A stretch of DNA of 64,000 nucleotides, from contig CM060708.1 of assembly GCA_030686995.1 (NCBI GenBank), positions 185,686,749 through 185,750,748 on the forward strand, in the 5' to 3' direction. A model generated the notes under the pieces. The model was not told the DNA's origin and ran no database searches. It saw nothing but the letters and a program-made list of their open reading frames with translations. Below are positions 1 through 12,497 of this stretch, in pieces. Numbering within the stretch: the stretch's first letter is position 1; every line of letters begins with the position of its first letter. Made by a program: the position numbers and the translations under genes. This DNA comes from Artemisia argyi. Lineage: Eukaryota; Streptophyta; Magnoliopsida; Asterales; Asteraceae.

Positions 1-118
1 TCCCCCGGTACTTGTCACTATACTATACTACAACGATCAGGTACACTGCCTGGTGGGGGTTGCAAGCTTCTCAAGATCCCTTGAGAGGTAAAATCTGTTG
101 CGAGAATCCCCCGTATCA
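1..118 (+). mobile_element. 3' end of an Athila-family LTR, cut by the window edge
   Basis: This stretch is the reverse-complement counterpart of the first ~120 bases of the element C LTRs (50589 and 59935). It shares the tRNA-Asp-complementary segment, the GCCTGGTGGGGGTTG block and a terminal TATCA. In coding sense it is the last ~118 bases (U5 end) of an LTR on the + strand. No TGGCGCC primer-binding site follows, so it is a 3' LTR end or a solo LTR rather than a 5' LTR. Confidence 0.8.
9..36 (+). other. U5 segment complementary to the 5' half of tRNA-Asp
   Basis: The + strand holds ACTATACTATACTACAACGA. Its complement reads TCGTTGTAGTATAGT and onward, which matches the 5' end and D-arm of plant tRNA-Asp(GTC) as I recall it, with a 5-base duplication (TAGTA). 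The same segment occurs in both LTRs of element C. The match is visible; a role in primer binding is inference. Confidence 0.55.
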
Positions 119-2510
119 CCTAACAACGGGAGAAGTTCACCCGGGCATAGATTACTTTACATCCGTGTGCCCTCGATTTAATGTACGCTTCAGTGCATTA
201 TTTCTTAATTAAGAAGAGAAGTTTTCTTTTTACAAAAAACAAATATTTTTCTATCTATGATTCATCAGAAAATTATTTGTGGTTAAAGTGGTAGTTTAAT
301 CTAGAATTTGAAAATCAATCGAACTTAGATTTTTCATAAAATTTGCCACTCAATCTATGACAAAAAGTTTAAAATTTTCCATTATAGTTTAATAGATAAC
401 GGGTCACAGATTAAGGGGGAGAGTGTATTTCAAATTTTATTTTAGATCAACAAATGTCTCTCTTTGTTCAGTTTAAGCGATGAATAAAAATGTGGTGTTA
501 TGTGTCTATATATGAATTTTTCTTGAGTTTTACTTTAAACTCCAAATCATTTTAAACTGATCAAATTTGACACTAACATTCTCTCTCACGGATTGAGGGG
601 GAGCATTGAGATGTTCCATTATCAGAATATACATAAAATCCAACCACATTTTCTCCCAAGTTTTCTAACTTATTTAAATCAATTGGGATCACAAATCTCA
701 AAAGGTTTGAAATTTATGATCGGGGGAGAGAATGTGATTTAAATATGAAATCTGATAAAATGTGATCTTTTGGACTCAAGTGTAAAGATCTCTCATATGT
801 GCAAAACTCTTTCGTATATCGATGCACATATTGAGGGGAAGCGTATGGTTTATGATGGCATTTATGGAAGAATACCAAAGACCGACCATTGTAGTTAATA
901 CACTAGGGTTATAAGGATGATAAGGTTAGGTATTAGTTCCCATGATCCAGCCAGAACCGGAGGGATCTTCCTAGGGACAATCTTATAGGTAGAGTAGAAG
1001 TCCTTAGGAAAGATGAAAAAAGGAGAAAAGTGAGAATAATGGAAGAGTGCCGACTAAGATGGAGCTAGTACTGGAACAAACCCAACAAGGTACTAGTAAT
1101 GAAGTTTCGGTAAGCTCTGAAGGGGTTGAAGAATGAAAGAGAAATGTAAAGATAAATGGTGAAAAGAAATAGCCCTCCATATATTCAACCTTAGGACAAA
1201 AACCAGGTTCAATTCATATGCTATCGGTTGTTACTAAGGTAGCCCCGGTATTGAAGACAAGACTTTATGGACCCAGTGACACACTACATTAAAACCTTCC
1301 AAGCCACTCAAGTTCTCTTAAAAGTACTTGTTTCATTCTCACGAGGAACCCTGCATTATCTATCGACCGCTCATTACGAGTCATGTAGATATTAAAATAG
1401 GAGACACCTCTCCTGTCTCCGATTGCAGAATCAAAATGCACTATTGAGTCTAGAGCCAAGAGATCATCCATAAATCTCATTAGGACACACTTCCAATATG
1501 GTATTCCCAGAAAATCTGTGTGATACGAAAGTATTCATAATGAAGATGGAAATCCCTCTAGAGCCAACATTAAACAAACTTTTGGTGGGTGGCATGTGTG
1601 ATCCTTCATGGATCAAATTTGTGACAACTGGAAAGAAACGATGGGGCGATTCTCATTTGAAACAAACTAGTTCCAAGAAATGAATTGACGGATACTTTTG
1701 GAAAACCTTCGATGTGCTCAACAATTGTTTTCAAGCACATCGACTGCGTATAATTTTTGAAACAAAAGTATTTGTAACCAAAAATTGATATCTCTCATAA
1801 AACCTTCATCGTATTGCAAAAACTCTTTATCTAGCAATACACGATTGTTTTTCAAAATCAGTTTTTCATTAATCAGTGAATCCTAATTCGCTGGTTCACT
1901 CACTCTGTGTTGTCTACTTTGAGACGCTCCGGTATGGGAATGGCTAGTACAACTGCGAAACCCTGTCAAGGAAATTCTTCAGAATATTACCTGATCACAG
2001 GCAGTATTTATACTGATCAATGGGGAACCGTGGTTCTTGCAATCCTATTCAACGAAAGTGAACAAAGACACTTTCATTAGTTTATTGCTAACTGTTGCTT
2101 GTAGGAAGTCCTAAAGGCTGCAGTTGATGGCAAATGAGACGTCAATTCATAACCCCATGATCACACTTCACATTCACAATTAAAGAAATCATGAAAAATG
2201 AATGATCAACAACAATGCTTTCGCAACTCTGATGCAAAATTTCATGATCCTGAAAAGTGTGAGCATGCCAGTCCGATGGTCACATCTACACATGAAGGAA
2301 ATGCTACAAAGGATGACTTGGAGACTTACTGTGGCCGATGATCTCAAAGAATGCTCAAAGATCACATAAGTCAATGAAACATTGGTCACATGGACATTGC
2401 TTGAAGAATAAAGATCAAAGACTTTGATGAATCAGAAAACTATGAGCTAGGATATTAATTCATGTAATAGTATGCAAATATTCAGATCATATTTTCCGGG
2501 GTGACCTCCC
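119..2510 (+). other. Copia-1: 3' internal non-coding region (plus short flank)
   Basis: No credible coding frame is present. From roughly 230 onward the sequence carries repeated purine tracts (TTAAGGGGGAGAG at 411, TTGAGGGGGAGC at 593, CGGGGGAGAG at 721, TTGAGGGGAAGC at 831). Around 1190-1480 it is the inverted homologue of 27050-27350, the 3' non-coding region of Copia-2. This marks it as the 3' end of a related Copia element. The ~110 bases after the LTR fragment (119-230) are not assigned. Short frames at 1289-1480 and 1498-1683 look like noise. Confidence 0.6.
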
Positions 2511-2522
2511 ATAGGGGGAGTT
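2511..2522 (+). other. Copia-1 polypurine tract
   Basis: ATAGGGGGAGTT lies immediately before the TGTTAGG start of the LTR. This is the standard place and composition for the plus-strand primer of a Copia element. Confidence 0.85.
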
Positions 2523-2674
2523 TGTTAGGAATATAAATATTCACGTGAAAGACTCGGTCACCCCAAGTATAAAGTACCATTACGTAGCTCGTGGTCTTAG
2601 TAATATTTAGCTAGTATGTAGTTACTTAACGTAGTATTTGTAGAATTGGGTCGGGTTTTACCCACTGTCAGGTC

Positions 2675-5600
2675 TGTAACACCCCAACCCGACAAGGGTA
2701 GAAGTGCCACATTATGGTGACATATCAAAGTAAGCACAAGCATACATCTCAAGTAATACAAGTGAGTATCAAGGTTTCAAGGGAGACTGAAGTACAAAGT
2801 TACAAAAGAAAGTAAAACAAATACTAAGTCTGGTAATATACATCTCTTCTAGTCATCTCTAATCCAAAATAGCTATCAAAGTGTAGTCTTCTAAGTCCAA
2901 TGTACTCTCCACTCATAACCCAGCTTCCTACTAAAACCTGCCGCAAGAAAAGAAATGCGGCTGAGCTACGAAAGCTCAGTGAACAGATATGAAGATAACA
3001 AGCAATAGAGAAGGATATTTAATGAAATGGGAAGATAACGTAAGGCATAAAGGAAGTAATACAGAAGTAAAAGGGACCTGTATCAAAGTTGTAAAGGTGT
3101 ATAGGTATAATGGTATAAAGGCCAGGTCAGTTATCCACCACGAGCCCAAGTCAAGTATCAAATCAAGTTAAGTAATCAAGTAACCATGTATCCGAAGGGG
3201 GGACCTCGGGATACCAAGTATAATGTGAGGGTATACCTCCAAGGGTTGGAGTAGCTAGCTCCCAAGATGTGAAAGACGTGTAAAGCACACACCATCAGTC
3301 ACCAAGTATATAAAAAGTAATATGATAAATCCATCAAAACAAGAAACAAATCTAGGATGCATCCATACGCCCCTGTAAAGAAGTCATAATCATAGTAGTA
3401 GTCGATAATCAAGTAGGGATGGTGTGGTACATCTCTCCAACCACACTAGAGTAAATAACACTGGTACATCAATGCTATGGTTGTGGCTACTCTACAACAT
3501 GTAATACCAAGTATACAAGTGGTGGCTCGTAGTCTCAAACTGTGGGTCAAGGGTCAAGTCAAATATCAAGTGTACAAGTACAAGGTTCATATCAAGTGGT
3601 TCAAGTCAAGAGTCTATATCAAGTGGTTCAAGTCAAGTTTCATATCAAAGGTTTATTATCAAGGCCCATAGTAAAAATGTTCAACATGGAAAGGTTTATA
3701 CCAAGGTTCACACTGAGAAGGTTCATGTGGATTCCATGTTTAAGGTTCAAGGTAAAGGTTCAATAGTGAGAGATTACGTAGAGTTTAGTGTAAAGGTTCA
3801 TGTCATAAGTTCAAGTAGAGGTTCATATTAGGTTCCAAATAAAAGTTTATGGCAAGGGTTCAATTCAAATGTTTATGTCCAATGTTCATTTAAAAGAAAT
3901 CTTTTAATAATGGTTCTCATGAAATAAAGGTTTTCAATAAGGTAGTCCTTAAAATAAATATTCATAAAATTAGTGAAACTTCATATAAAAGTGGTGTTAC
4001 ATAATGTTCATAACCCTCATTTTAAAATAGTTTTTCCTCAAAACATTTTCATAATATAATTACTAAAAAATTTCACATCCGGTTATAATATTAAAAGCAT
4101 TTCCAAAATATCAAGGGTTATATCAAGTTCAAGTCAAGGTTTGAATCAAGTATCATAGTATAGGTTTTCAAGTCAAGGTATAAGTCAAAGATCGAAGTAA
4201 GTGATTTTAACATAGGGTTCAAATCAAGGTTCAAGTCAATATTATCATATCAAGTTTATTCTATCAAGTGTATCATGACAAGGTTATTTCAAGGTTCAAG
4301 AATCATAGTGTAAGTTTCAAGCAAGGTTCAGTTTTAAAAGGATCATAGCAAGGTTCAATAATCTAGGGAACATAGCACGGTTCAATAATCAAGGGAATAT
4401 AACAAAGTTCAATAATCAAGGGAATATAACAAGGTTCAATAATCAAGGGAACATAACAAGGTTCAAGATATCAAAGGAATAGGAAAGACAAGAGTGTATA
4501 AGAAACCTGTAGATAGGTCAGAATATCTGTACCTTAGTTCAAAAGCAACAAGGGAAACAAGGAAAAAGGATCATAATCCCGCTTCACTGGACTTATATGA
4601 ATTGGTAACCAAGTGTTACATTTAGGTTAAACATGATTAGGTTATCCCTCTTTAGTATACTTTCCAAAAATAGTAACTTTCCAAAAATAGTAGGTTTCCA
4701 AAATTAGAAAGGTTTAATATCAAGAAGTAAGTTAAATCATTTGTTTAACATTAGTATGGAGTTTAGGGTTCATTTTAGCAATTCATAGTAAGTTTAGGGT
4801 TTAAACAACTAACTTTCCATATTTTAGGGTTTTAATTGTAAATATGTCATAGTTAAGGGTCTATGTAAATATCACAAGTTTTCCTATTTTACACAAGTTA
4901 TACATAAGTTAACAATATTAAACCCTCAATTTTACAAATATTCCACTTTAAACCCTTAACTTTCAAAAGTTGCAAAACAAGTCCTTATAATTATATAAAT
5001 CACAAAATAAACATAATAATTCCATATAAGCACATATATCATTAATTACCAAAATTTACACCATTAACCCTCTATTTTAGTTAATATATGAAATTACCCT
5101 CAAGTTTCCAAAAATTACATTTTTAACCCTTATATTTAAATAATTACATTTTATATCCTTAATTCATCCAATTTGCAAACAAATCCTCTTTAATTATTAA
5201 AATTAAATTTTTAGCCCTTCAATATTTCATAAATACGAATTAACCCTTAATTTATCAGAATTTACAAAACTAACCCTTATATTTCAATTTAATACAAATC
5301 GTATATATTTAAATATATAATTTATATTTAAAACCTTTAATTACAAAACTTACCCATTTAGCCCTTGTACAAATTTTATACCATTTACCCCTAATCTTTT
5401 ATGATTTTCAAAACATGTTCTCAAGTTTAATAATTTACAAAACATCCCCTCCTATTTTCAAAACTCCATACGATTCACAATTAAATCCCAATTCACAAAC
5501 CCTAATTTTCCCACAATCATTAAATCATTATTACACTTCCATTTATCATTGATTACAACATGAAACACCCCAAAAACCCTAACCCTAATTATTTCACCCC

Positions 5601-6481
5601 ATTTTTATTTATATGCGATCGAATGAAAATGAAACAAGCCCAAACAATTCATTTAAGCTTCGAATAATTTATGACACATTTTATTAGTGTTCTATGATCA
5701 TAATAACATGTTACAAAAATATAAAAGAGCCATAGAAAAATCGTATATAGCAAAAAATCATTTTACACATTTCTAGGGTTTTGGTTTTCTTTAATTCGTA
5801 TAGCATACAATACATTGCATGGGTTATTTTTAACATTTTATACTGATAATATAGAGTTGAAATAGTGATAAAAAAAATACCAGAATGCTACAATTCGAAG
5901 GGAGTAAAGAATGGTGATTTTCTTCTCTCGGATGAAAAAATACGACAAAAGAAATCCCCAAAGCCTACCCCGCTCACTCCAAGACTTAACCAGTATTTTT
6001 CCCATTTCCTATGAGCACAAACACGTCCAATAAAAATGGTGGTTGCCTTTGGAAAAGATATTGCCGCCGGTGATGGTTTTTGAGAGAAAATAGGGATATT
6101 TTGATTTATTAAAATGATAATAGAGTTCCAAAAATATATAGACTAATTTGGTGTTGATTGGCTGAAATTATGGGCTGTATAATGAGTCAAAATCATAGAA
6201 ATTTGTTTCCATACTTATCTTGCACATATCTTGGTTTTTAAATAATTTGTACCATGTTTTTAATTTCATTTTGGGCTAGTTAATCTAATATTAAGCATGC
6301 ACAAATTTTAATATAAGTTATAAATAATTCAAATGTTCCAACAAAATTAATATTTATCATTTGGTACAAAATTTCAAGTGTTTATTATTTATTTGGTATT
6401 TTATTTAGGCTTTTATTAAGTTTTAAAAATTATAATGGCATTTTGGTCATTTACACATTTGGTAAATTTTTGGGTTTTACA
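2675..6481 (+). mobile_element. Solo LTR of a Tekay/Del-like Ty3/Gypsy element
   Basis: The segment begins TGTAACACCCC and ends GGGTTTTACA, the terminal signature of Tekay/Del chromovirus LTRs. It is bounded by AGGTC on the left and AGCTC on the right, a target-site duplication with one mismatch. Its 3.8-kb length suits the long LTRs of that lineage. It has no coding frame, primer-binding site or pol, so it is a solo LTR left by LTR-LTR recombination. Its interior is A+T rich, with many CAAGGTTCAAGT-type short repeats between 3540 and 4500. Confidence 0.75.
4353..4465 (+). repeat. 27-bp tandem repeat inside the solo LTR
   Basis: GTTCAATAATC(A/T)AGGG starts at 4353, 4380, 4407 and 4434, and GTTCAAGAT follows at 4461: an exact 27-bp period over about four units with few substitutions. 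Confidence 0.85.
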
Positions 6482-6522
6482 AGCTCACTCCATAGCCCGT
6501 GTAGGGGTGTTTTATGTTTTAA

Positions 6523-6530
6523 TATAAATA
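6523..6530 (+). promoter_or_regulatory. TATA box of the Copia-1 LTR
   Basis: TATAAATA followed by CCCC lies in the right half of the split LTR. This is a plausible LTR promoter now separated from its upstream U3 by the 3.8-kb insertion. Confidence 0.5.
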
Positions 6531-6581
6531 CCCCTTCCCTTGTGTGGGAAGGGTTGGACCTTTCATTCTATTAATCTAATA

Positions 6582-6837
6582 CTCCCTCCGTCCTAAATTT
6601 ATTGTTCACTATTGACTTCTTTAGTCTTTCTTCTTCAACTTTGACCTTAAATATTTTTATGAGTGTTATATAATATTTGATACAAAATATATAAATGAAT
6701 TGTGTTTTACGTGTACTTTTTAAATGGTATAATTTTTCATCAAGTATTATATAATAAAAATAATATATTTATAGTTAAAGTTGAACCAGTTTGACTTTGA
6801 AAATTCAAACTAGACAATAATTTTGAGACAGAGGGAG
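6582..6837. mobile_element. Stowaway-type MITE (256 bp)
   Basis: The left end CTCCCTCCGTCCTAAA and right end TTTGAGACAGAGGGAG are inverted repeats of the Stowaway (Tc1/mariner) consensus, and the similarity runs about 25 bp inwards. The element is flanked by TA on both sides (6580-6581, 6838-6839). It is A+T rich and non-coding. Confidence 0.92.
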
Positions 6838-8540
6838 TATCTCTTTGTTTCTCTCTCTAAAAAGGCTCCCACTCTTGTTTCTCTCTCTAGATTCGAATTA
6901 AACCAAAAAGACTATACCTGTTTTGATTATGAGTATCCAACACAATGTAAGTGTAGGGAGGGTAAAATGGGATATCTTAAAAACTATAACTCGCTTGATA
7001 TTTGTTTCGTCTTAGAGCAATTGTGTAATAAACCAAAAGAGATACTTGTAAAGGTGATTTTAGCACCAAATTAAATTTTTTTTATGACATATAGGAGTGA
7101 AACTTTAGTTTTAATAAGTATCTCATGGATAGGAATTAAATAGCTAGCATAAAAACCCTACCACTCAAATATTTACACCCCAAAAATGTGAGGTTCACCT
7201 TTAGATTGTTAGGAAAAAACATTCACCTTTAATGCTTATGAGTGTACCAATAGTATATAGATTCTAGAACCTGCGTTTGTGATGCATCCTTAGATCGCTA
7301 GTATGACTGCATTCGTGTAGTTAGGATTTACAAATTGATAAGAGGCATTAAGATAACCCTTGTTTTAAACTTGTTTTTATAACTACGTTGGCTACATTGG
7401 TCAAGTAATTCTCCCACACCCTTGCTATGTACTCATTTTTAGTAAAAGATACCTATAGTACACCCCTCAGAGCCTATCTTTTTTGCAGTTCTCGTAATAT
7501 TTTGTTGGATTTCGAAATATTAATGAAGAACATTTTTTACAACCCACCCCCAAATGCACACCCAAATTGCCTTAGCCTTCATTATATGCACTCATCTTTA
7601 GTGCATTATTGTTACAACATTTATGTTAAACCCTTTATTAATTGTGTAATTGATTACATGGTTGCTAAGTCAAGTCATGTCTTGTAAATACACTTTTGGG
7701 ACGATTGGGACTCACGGGTAAAGTACTAGTTATTATGGAGTAATGGGGAAGAAAGTAGAATGTTATTACCCCCATATGTATGTTAAATGTTTTAAAGTAC
7801 TCCACGTGTTTTTATCTTTGCAATTCAGGTCATTAGTTAGTTTTTAATTATTTAAAGGTTGAAGTGTAGGGATGCAAATATAAATCCCTTTTGTATGGAT
7901 GAATATTTTGGATGGTAGGGAAAGAGTGTGTGAAAAAAAAAAGAAAAAGAAAAAAAAATGAAAAAAAATGATAAAAAGATAAAAAAGAAGAAAAAGAAAG
8001 AGAAAAACATACGGACTACCATCTCGTCTTTTATCTTTTGTTTAATTCAAGACAGTGTCAAGAAAAATACAAAAAGAGTTAGAATTTAGTAAGTCGAGTC
8101 TTGGCTTAGCAACGCACCTTTTACACGTGATTGACTTAGATAATTAACTTGCCACTAGTAAAACTTCCTATATCCAACAAAACCGTGTTTCCATACCCTT
8201 ACACCTAACGCTACAACCCTTTAAAAGCCCTCTTTGATAGTTTTTCAGAGGTGTTTACGGAAAAGTGGTGGAGGTTTGATCCATTCTCAAGCGCATGGTA
8301 ATCTATATGCTATGACAGTAGAGAGTGTTTATTTTTCCCTTTTCCATTCATGTTATACAACTTATACACCTGAGAGATGTGAGAATCCAAACACTATTGT
8401 GAGGTGCTAGTATATAATCTCTGTGCTTGTTAAGACTATTATGGAATGAATGTGTGTTGTAATTAGTTTTATACTAATGCTAAATGACCCCTAACTTGTA
8501 GATTAATTAGGATAAAAGCATATTTACTTGCGGACAAGCA

Positions 8541-8561
8541 AATCCCAAGTGTAGGGATATT
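8541..8561 (+). other. Polypurine tract region of element D
   Basis: CCCAAGTGTAGGGATATT directly precedes the TGATAAGG start of the LTR. The corresponding sequence precedes the 3' LTRs of A (9865, reverse strand) and C (51972, reverse strand). Confidence 0.7.
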
Positions 8562-9030
8562 TGATAAGGATTCATTTGGTACCTTTTTAATGGGTCAGTT
8601 AGTCTCAAAAGTCATATAAATATGATAAATATTGCCCTAAATCATTTCTTTTTTCATTTTAGGTATTTGGGACGAAAAATCAAAAAGCGGCATGTTTTGG
8701 GCTAAATCGGATGAAAAAGTAAAGAAAACGACAAAGTCACAAAATCTGTCAGAAGAGGAGGTCTGACGGCGTCATACTTTACTAAGTGACGCCGTCACTT
8801 GCATTTGAAGACGAAGACTTAGTGCAAATTTTACAAGCGACGACTTAGAACTTTTGGAAGGGCTTATAACTTGACAGCGTAAGGTGTATTTGAATAGCAA
8901 CAATCAGAGCAAACTTAATACGAGACGGCTCAGAAGTTTTATTAGATGACAGCGTCAAGACCCTCATGACGGTGTCAGAAGACTTACATGACGGCGTAAC
9001 AACGACGACTTGTATAAGACAAAACCTAAT
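8562..9030 (+). repeat. Truncated 3' LTR (U3) of element D
   Basis: Starts TGATAAGGATTCATTTGG and aligns with the reverse complement of the element A LTR over its first ~450 bases. It includes the TGACGGCGTCA doublet at 8764. It stops near 9030, where an oppositely oriented LTR begins, so U5 and any downstream partner are missing. Confidence 0.75.
8764..8797 (+). promoter_or_regulatory. TGACGnCGTCA doublet in the U3 of D
   Basis: TGACGGCGTCA-N12-TGACGCCGTCA. The two 11-mers are exact reverse complements with a start-to-start distance of 23, so they form either a perfect 11-bp hairpin or two inverted TGACG (bZIP-type) sites. The pattern is seen; the binding role is inference. Confidence 0.6.
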
Positions 9031-9864
9031 GGCGGCAATTCATGCTATAAATACAACGAGAAAAACAAGTAGTGCACTTTATGGTTGCGTTTAGTAAGTC
9101 GTTCAAGCTAACACATATAAGAAAATAGCCATTTTTCTTACTCCTAACGCTAAGCAATCTATTAAACAAGAGACGACAAATCTATGATTAATAACTAGGT
9201 TTCATTAGATCTAAGCAAACACAAGTAAATCTAGCCTAGCATGTTACAATGAAGAAAAAAAAAAATAATAATCAAGCAACACATAGACATATTGAATGAT
9301 TCAACGAATAACTTATCTTCAATTACATATGGGTGAAAAGGGCTAGAAAATCCCTACAAAAGTTCTAAAATTCATCTACAGTTTTGTCCTCCAAAGTATT
9401 ACTTCAAGATGTTACTATGAATGAGAAAAATGCGAAAAATATATATAGAAATACACTTGTGATTGTGTCACTTGCAAATTGTGATGCCATCAGCTCACCT
9501 CTAATTAGGGTTTCGTCTGTGTAATCGCCGTCATGACGCTGTCAGCTCTGTCTTGAGTTCGTCACGTGCAAAAACTTTTGAGCGGTCACATTATAAAATT
9601 GCATTGAGTCTGGGTCTTCAAATACAAGTGTCAGCGTCAGGTTATATGTTGTAACGCCGTCAGGTCTCCACTTTGACACATTCTTGACTTGGTCATTTTT
9701 CTTCATTTTCTTGTCGTTTTAAGTCCAAAACACGCCGGTTTTCACGATTCACATCCCAAGTACCTAAAATGCAAAAAAAAATGATTTAGGGAATATTTGA
9801 TCAATTGCATATGACTTTTAGGCTTAAATGACCCCTTGAAAAGGTATCAAATAAATCGTTATCA
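9031..9864 (-). repeat. Truncated 3' LTR of element A
   Basis: Matches 15349-16175 of the right LTR, including ATAAATACAACGAG, the TATATATAG box at 9440-9448 and the degenerate TGACG doublet at 9460-9492. The inner end is TTATCA at 9864, followed on the minus strand by the polypurine tract. The U5 end is missing at the left. Confidence 0.8.
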
Positions 9865-11208
9865 AATATCTCTACACTTGGGATTTGCTTGTCCTCAAGA
9901 AAATGTGTTTTTATCTAATTAATCTACAAGTTAGGGGTCATTTAGCATTGGTATAAAAGTAATTATACCACTTATTAATTCCACTATAGTCACAATAAGT
10001 ACGGAAATTATACACTAGCACCTCACATAAAGTATTTAGATTCTCACATAGATTACCATAGGATTGAGAACGGATCAAACCTCCACCACTTTGGCGTAAG
10101 CACCTAGGATAAACTATCAAGGAGGGATTTTAAAGGGTTGTAGCATTAGGTGTAAGGGTATGGAAAACACGGTTTTGTTGGATATAGGGAATTTTATTGG
10201 TTACAAGTCAATTATATAAGTCAATCACATGTACAAGGTGGCGTTGCTAACCCAAGACTCGACTCACTAACTAATAACTCTTTTTATAGTTTTCTTGACA
10301 CTATCTTGACTTAAACAAAAATAAAAGACGGGATGGTTAAATCCTCCTCCAAGAAGATAAATAAGATAAGCTTTACTTCCAATGTATATTTTCATCTTCT
10401 TGTTAAATATAACCTGTAAATCACTAAGAAAACGAACACGAAGCCTCGTATAAAATCGGCGGTAAACACTATATATAATAAAATAAAAATCCTATAAAGC
10501 AAATAAGATATAATGCTTGCAAAATTAATATTTACAGAACCCTGGAAATTTAAAAATTCTTGAAATTTATAAAAAATAAATTTTGACAGAAAAACAAAAA
10601 TTTGGAAAACTTTTTTTCTATGGTGCCTGACGCCGTCGGGTGTAAACCCTGACATCGTCAGGATAGACCTGACAGAATTTTTACGTTTTGTTTCATGTAA
10701 AAATTCTAGAAAAATCTAATAATTAAAACCTGGAAATTTTGTAAAGCATTCATTGTGACTTGATACAAGCTATTGACTTAAACAAATACTAAAATATGAT
10801 AGAATATATGTTAATCATCAATTATTAACTTTCATGTTCAAATTTGGTCTTTGAAACAAATATGATTTTCCATACACTTCTCTTTATGTAAAATACCTTT
10901 ATATGGAATTAAGAGGAGGTTAAAAACAAAATAAAGTATTTTCACAAAGTATATTCAAAACATGAAAGATTAAACAATGATTATAAGACATATATATTTG
11001 ACTCAAACAAAAATAAAAATCAAACAAACAAACAATTAAAAAGACTAATAAGAATCCTAATAAATTAAAATTAAACCATTAGAAATGTCACAAATACACA
11101 TCACGAAATACGATAATAAAATCCTACTTATTACAACTTAAATATTGTCTTAAAAACATGACATGGAAATAATTATTCAAATATCACCAATACAAACAAC
11201 CAAACAAA
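9865..11208 (-). other. 3' non-coding region of element A
   Basis: No coding frame. It begins (minus strand) with the polypurine-like CCCAAGTGTAGAGATATT and contains a segment at 10020-10200 shared with D (8160-8300) and C (52230-52400). It also holds a degenerate TGACG doublet at 10628-10660. It is A+T rich, with several T-rich runs. Confidence 0.65.
10628..10660 (-). promoter_or_regulatory. Degenerate TGACG doublet, internal to A
   Basis: TGACGCCGTCG, 11 bases, then TGACATCGTCA (start-to-start 22). It sits at the position that corresponds to the intact doublet at 54001-54034 of element C. Confidence 0.5.
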
Positions 11209-12497
11209 TCACTGGTCAGGAGCTATGTCATAACGGTAGTCATATCTAGGAGGGAGATGCCTAGTGTACCCATATTGTGGGTAGTCATGCTCACGGCCAA
11301 GGAAAGGATCAATCTGCAGGTGGGGGTCCAACTGATCACACATAGAGAGGTACTGCATCTGTCGAATAGTGTGATCATACATCCAGTCGAACCACTGGTC
11401 CTGCCTAGTCCTCCAGGTATCCATCTGACCCATCCAAGCTCCATGGTGAACCTGCCAATTGCCCTGGCTCATATGCCTATAGACATCTGTGAAACTACCA
11501 ACTCTGCCCTCCTACTGCTGCTCATCTTCATCATCATCGTCCTGAGCAGTTGGCGGCCTAGGACCCGACCGTAGATAGTGACTACCATCCAAAGTCATGA
11601 CCACGTTCATCGCCTTCAAGGATCTGGCCTTGACTACCCTAGAATGAGCTCCAACACTCAAGTATCCCTGAATCTTAGGACGAAGTACTCAATATGAGTG
11701 AGCAAGCTTGGTGACAAACATCCCCCCATAGACCTTGTCACTAAACTTCTCCCGAGACGCACTGCTCAGATAGTTGGCCAACCAAAAAGGGAGGTTACAG
11801 AACCCATCAGGAGAATAGATTGAATACAGGAAGAACAAATCCAATATGGTAACATGATGAGTAGTGTCCTGACGCCCAGCTATAGAAAAAGCAATGCAGT
11901 GATGCATCAACCTAACCCTAGGATCCTTAATTTGGGCAGCTCATATAGCCCAGTAACATAATCCCCATCTTCAATAAGTGGCCAAAAGCCAATGCTCATC
12001 ATGTCGGATTTAATGGTCATTCCCTGACTCAGCTGCACCTGTAATTCATCCTCCTTAGACTCAGCCGCCCTATACAACCCAACTCTCCAACTAAAATTAA
12101 GCACAGAACATGAATGCCACTCTCCTCCTAACCTAAACTGAATCCCCTTAGCAGTGACATCATTCCTACACATCCCAAAGTCCATATGATAAGTGGCAAA
12201 GAACTCACACATAAGCTCATAATAAACAGGCTCGTAAATACAAAACAACCTTGCCCATTGAGGGCCCGTGAATTCATCTGTCTAAAGGCTAGCAAGAAAC
12301 CCATCCTCAATGTTGTGATCCTCCGTAAATTGCCTATCTAAAACAGCCCCATGATCAATAGTTTGATTGAGTAATTGAGTATGGTGGGCGTTAGCAAAAT
12401 CGATATCAAAAAGTTCCCAACTACAGACGGTCTCCACATAATTCTCTTTGAGAGCATGAGGACTGCCCTTTATTATGCCTTGCCTCTTCCTTATTTC
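11209..12497 (-). pseudogene. ATHILA ORF-1 / env-like gene, broken
   Basis: In Athila elements this gene lies between pol and the 3' LTR; its function is unproven (often called env-like or ORF-1). The minus-strand frame from ~12497 shows FTGPQWARLF, EPVYYELMCEFFATY and EWHSCSVLNFSWRVGLY, then, after a frameshift near 11910, IAFSIAGRQ, LDLFFLYSI and NLPFWLANYLSS. All are in the order of the ATHILA ORF-1 family, and a Gln/Met/Tyr-rich C-terminus (WMYDHTIRQMQYLSMCDQ) ends at 11209. Breaks: an in-frame stop near 12275, the frameshift near 11910, and stops near 11688 and 11513. The frame opens just after a TTGTGTTGTTTTAG tract, a plausible splice acceptor. Family assignment is from recognised motifs, not a search. 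Confidence 0.75.

Larger units (their letters stand above)
2523..6942 (+). mobile_element. Copia-1 3' LTR, split by a solo LTR and a MITE
   Basis: The LTR begins TGTTAGGAATA right after a polypurine tract and ends TATCCAACA at 6942, giving matching terminal inverted repeats. It is interrupted by a 3.8-kb LTR at 2675-6481 and a MITE at 6582-6837. Without them it would be about 350 bp, a normal Copia size. A TATA box is at 6523-6530. The five bases after it, CAATG (6943-6947), fit a target-site duplication in the Athila D sequence. The 5' LTR is outside the window. Confidence 0.75.
6948..9030 (+). mobile_element. Athila fragment D: 3' non-coding region and start of 3' LTR
   Basis: Read on the + strand this matches the reverse complement of the 3' part of element C (51972-53605): the same order of AAGTGTAGGG tracts, a purine-rich stretch near 7930-8010 facing C's poly-T, and the same landmark before the LTR. 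It contains no coding sequence. Its left edge was created by insertion of Copia-1 into the conserved CAATG hairpin arm, and its right edge is an inverted junction with element A near 9030. Short frames at 6823-7074 and 7427-7687 are not supported as genes. Confidence 0.75.
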
